Source: Diphasiastrum complanatum (lineage: Eukaryota > Streptophyta > Lycopodiopsida > Lycopodiales > Lycopodiaceae). Taken from it: 64,000 nt of DNA. The stretch is taken from the NCBI GenBank assembly GCA_029204225.1, contig CM055099.1, positions 59,922,164-59,986,163 on the forward strand, written 5' to 3'. The notes under the pieces are model-generated. The model was not told the DNA's origin. It saw only the letters and a list, made by a program, of their open reading frames with translations, and made no database searches. This document shows positions 61,521 through 64,000 of this stretch, in pieces; positions within the stretch are counted from its first letter, which is position 1, and the number at the start of each line of letters is the position of its first letter. The translations under genes were made by a program, and so were the position numbers.

Positions 61521-61535
61521 TGCAGAATGGCGCCA
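61521..61535 (-). promoter_or_regulatory. primer binding site, TGGCGCC type
   Basis: The minus strand reads TGGCGCCATTCTGCA two bases after the LTR end CCTGTGAACA. TGGCGCC-starting primer sites (tRNA-Asp-like, TGGCGCCGTTGCC) are known from Athila/Tat-type plant gypsy elements; only the first seven bases plus TT match well here. Confidence 0.7.
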
Positions 61536-61537
61536 AA

Positions 61538-62069
61538 TGTTCACAGGTTCTACTCTATATGTGAACACGGTTCTTCTGATTTCTTTTACTTCTTTGTTAC
61601 CGTTCTTTGGGATCTTCTAGTTCTTACGGTTCTTCTTGTTAGAACGGTTATCACATGGATGTGTTACTCAAATTTCAATATGTATTTCCCAACTTGTCAG
61701 TGGAAGACACGGTTTTGATACTCAGCTACATGCATAAGCCAGCCATGTAACCATCTACAGCTCAAGAGGATCAACGTTCTAGAATAGGGAGCAGTCCTAC
61801 CACTATCTACTAATTTAGAAAACAATCAAGAACATGATCTGACTATTGGTGGTTCTCTGGAAGTTCTGATGGATTCTTGGTAGTAGATCCATCAGTTAAT
61901 CTGATGATCTGCTTCCTTTTTGATCCTATCTGGATCTGAATCCTCCTTGGATTTCGATGGATTTTTCCGATCTTGCCAGATCTGGCTGAATCTTGATGGA
62001 TCTAGTTTGATTTGGCTTGATCTCCTTAGATCTAGTGGTGATGCCGTAGCAGATTAGCTTTTTGTAACG
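61538..62069 (-). repeat. LTR shared by elements C and B
   Basis: On the minus strand it is preceded by a polypurine tract (attgggggtggcac, about 62070..62084) after the integrase of C and followed by the primer site of B. Its second part, 61538..about 61850, matches the 3' LTR of B at 48017..48320; the first part (61851..62069) does not. The expected TG start is CG (CGTTACAAAA). A single LTR between two internal regions is a tandem arrangement. Confidence 0.75.
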
Positions 62070-62093
62070 TGCCACCCCCAATCTGGATCTGTC

Positions 62094-64000
62094 TTACTGT
62101 GGTGGCCAATACTTGTGCAACCGGCTATCGTTGGTGGGTGTGTCGAATGGCGTCCCATCTAGCTTTTCTAAGTTCATGGCTCCATGATTAAGAATTTCCT
62201 TGATTCTATAAGGACCTTTGCCAGTGAATTTTAACTTTCCCTTGATCGCCTTGGTTTTATACATCAGGACCAGATCTCCTGAACGAAGATCCTTCTTTTG
62301 TAATCTGCGATCATGCCAAGCCTTGCGGTTTTTCTTTTCAGCTGCCAGTGCATGCACATCTAGTAAGCGTGTTTCACAGAGTTTATGTAGAGCTTCGTGG
62401 TGTAGCTGTAGAGATTTGGACTCATTAAGACGTTGCGCGGTGGCAATCCTTAATGAAGGATCTAAAAACTCTACTGGCATCACAACATCCTGACCATATA
62501 CCAATTGGAAGGGTGTTTGATCAGTGCTTCCTTTATATGCTGTCCTGAATGCCCACAGTGCAGCATGCAACTTGTGTTCCCAATCTGATCTGCTAGCTTC
62601 AACTATTTTCGTGAGCACGCTACTCAGGATCTTATTGGATGATTCTGCTTGCCCATTACCATGAGGATAATAAGGCGTACTGGTTCTGTGGATCACGAGG
62701 AATTCCTCCAACAGGACCTTGATGGTCTCGTAAATGAAATGGCTTCCGCGATCACTGACTAGCTCCACCGAACATCCGAAGCGCACAATGATATTTTCAT
62801 AAAGGAACTTAGTAGTGGTCCTAGCATCAGCTACTCTTACTGCCTTGGCTTTGACCCAATTGGTGAGGTAGTCTGTGGCTACGATTATGTATCGAGCCTG
62901 GGAACTCCTTGCTGCAGGGTGAATTGGACCAATATAATCCAATCCCCATCATTTCGAACGATGCTTGGGCTAACACTGGGTGCAGTAGATCATAGTTCAA
63001 TCTCGTTGGTCTCCTTGCCCTTTGGCACACATCACACTTTTTCAAGTATTCCTTCGTATCTTTATGAATCATTGGCCACCAACATCCTGATTGTAGGATC
63101 TTGCGAACTGTAATGTCAGATGCAAAATGACCCCCACCCATGCTTTCATGTGAAAGCGAAATGATCTGGGTGGTCTCATGAGGAAGAATACACCGCTGAA
63201 GAATTCCATCAAGACCTCTTCGGTACAACTGGTTGGCAATCAGCTGCTAAGGTCTAGCCTTCAAGATCAATTTCCGCTGTTCCACCTTTGGTAGTGATTT
63301 GTCTGGTTGGCCCCGCATTAGATATTCAACAATGTCGGCAACCCATTTTGAAACTGTGTCCACGTAGAATAAGGCAGCATCTGCCAACTCATCATTGGGT
63401 TGGGTTGCAATCTCCTTTCTCTTGATTCGTGACACATGATCTGCCATGTAATGTTGTTTTCCCTTGCGAACTAGTATCCAAAAATCAAACTCCAATAACA
63501 GAAGTAGCCATCTGGTGATTCTTCTGGTGTTGCAAGTTTTATTAACGAGATAGAGCAAGGGTTGATGGTCCGTATAAAAAGCAAAATGTGTGGCCATCAA
63601 GTAATGTCAAAATTTCTTAACCACATAGATCATTGCCAGTGCTTCCCGCTCTATGGTTGAATAGTTCATTTTGGTATCACTGAGCTGTCGGCTTGCAAAC
63701 CGGATTGGAAAATTCTTTTTGTGTTCACCTGGCTGGGTTAAGACTGCTCCAACTGCATACTTCGATGCGTCCGTATGCACATGAAATTCAATGGACCAAT
63801 TGGGTGGGCGTAAGATTGGTGCTGAAACCAATGCATCCTTAAGCTTTTGGAAAGCCTTTAGGGCCTCCTCATTCCAATGTGGATCCGTTGTGAGTTTGTA
63901 GATTGGTCTGGCTAACTCCGCAAAATCAAGAATGAAGATCCTATAATAGTTAGCATGACTCATGAAAATGTAGACCTCGCGGATCGTCCCCGGTGGTGGT
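62094..64000 (-). pseudogene. Ty3/gypsy pol of element C (RT end, RNase H, integrase), runs off the window
   Basis: From 64000 down: SHANYYRIFILDFAELARPI (end of RT), EFHVHTDASKYAVGAVLTQP, YSTIEREALAMIYV, FAFYTDHQPLLYL and MADHVSRI (RNase H), then HESMGGGHFASDITVRKILQ, WWPMIHKD and CDVCQRARR (zinc part). After a one-base shift near 62945 an intact 282-codon integrase core and tail: LDYIGPIHPAARSSQARYII (D), LVSDRGSHFI (D), NGQAESSNKIL (E), TPFQLVYGQDVVMPVEF, KAWHDRRLQ, SGDLVLMYK and GPYRIKEIL..LHKYWPPQ, TAA at 62094. Only TGA (about 63605), TAG (about 63246) and that shift break it, so it is the least decayed gypsy pol here. No third coding region follows. Confidence 0.92.

Larger units (their letters stand above)
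48017..62069 (-). mobile_element. Ty3/gypsy element B with third coding region
   Basis: On the minus strand: an LTR (62069..61538), a TGGCGCC-type primer site, a long leader with 24-bp repeats, gag, protease, RT start, a copia scrap replacing the RT core, RNase H, integrase, a repeat-bearing spacer, the third coding region, a polypurine tract, and the 3' LTR (49123..48017). Gag, RNase H, integrase and the third region are homologous to those of element A. The 5' LTR matches the 3' LTR only over about 310 bases and also borders the polypurine tract of element C, so B and C share one LTR. All genes are interrupted. Confidence 0.88.

Overview
This window is nuclear DNA of a land plant. It holds one intact multi-exon auxin influx carrier gene of the AUX1/LAX family (26275..29368) in a dense bed of decayed LTR retrotransposons. 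Introns have GT..AG borders, the retroelements use plant-type tRNA primer sites (initiator Met, and a TGGCGCC type), and long (CT)n, (CA)n and (AT)n microsatellites are frequent. The style of the Ty3/gypsy proteins reminds me of fern or other seed-free plant genomes, but that is an impression and not proof. No rRNA, tRNA gene or CRISPR array was seen.

Layout. 640..2210 is a compound microsatellite field. 3060..18430 is a minus-strand Ty3/gypsy element of chromovirus-like type (gag, protease, RT, RNase H, primer site, one putative LTR). Its protease codons were split by a plus-strand gypsy element, here called A (4771..14854, imperfect duplication tatca/tatcc). A in turn received two 682-bp solo LTRs (7698..8379 and 11732..12413), giving three layers of nesting. 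18430..25280 holds LTR ends, a (CT)n-bearing LTR and a LINE RT remnant. 25280..29900 is the auxin carrier locus. 29900..37278 is mostly non-coding with small tandem duplications and Ty1/copia scraps. 37279..43141 is a near-complete copia element with both LTRs. 43590..48016 holds copia pol and gag pseudogenes. 48017..62069 is a second gypsy element of the A type, on the minus strand, called B. 62094..64000 is the pol of a third, called C, which shares one LTR with B.

The most interesting system is in elements A and B. Both carry, downstream of integrase and upstream of the polypurine tract, a long third coding region (about 1000-1150 codons) that I cannot assign to a known family. The copies lie on opposite strands, are strongly diverged and interrupted by stops, yet share an N-terminal domain, a Pro/Ser/Thr-rich middle with coiled coil, and a C-terminal domain with an FWDRGL...ARLYYRAA signature. 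In each element the spacer before this region resembles the leader before gag. Element C lacks the extra region: its integrase runs straight into a polypurine tract and LTR.

Every retroelement gene here is broken, mostly by stop codons and frameshifts. The auxin carrier is the only gene I consider functional. Its eight exons give a full-length protein of 478 residues with every splice phase consistent.
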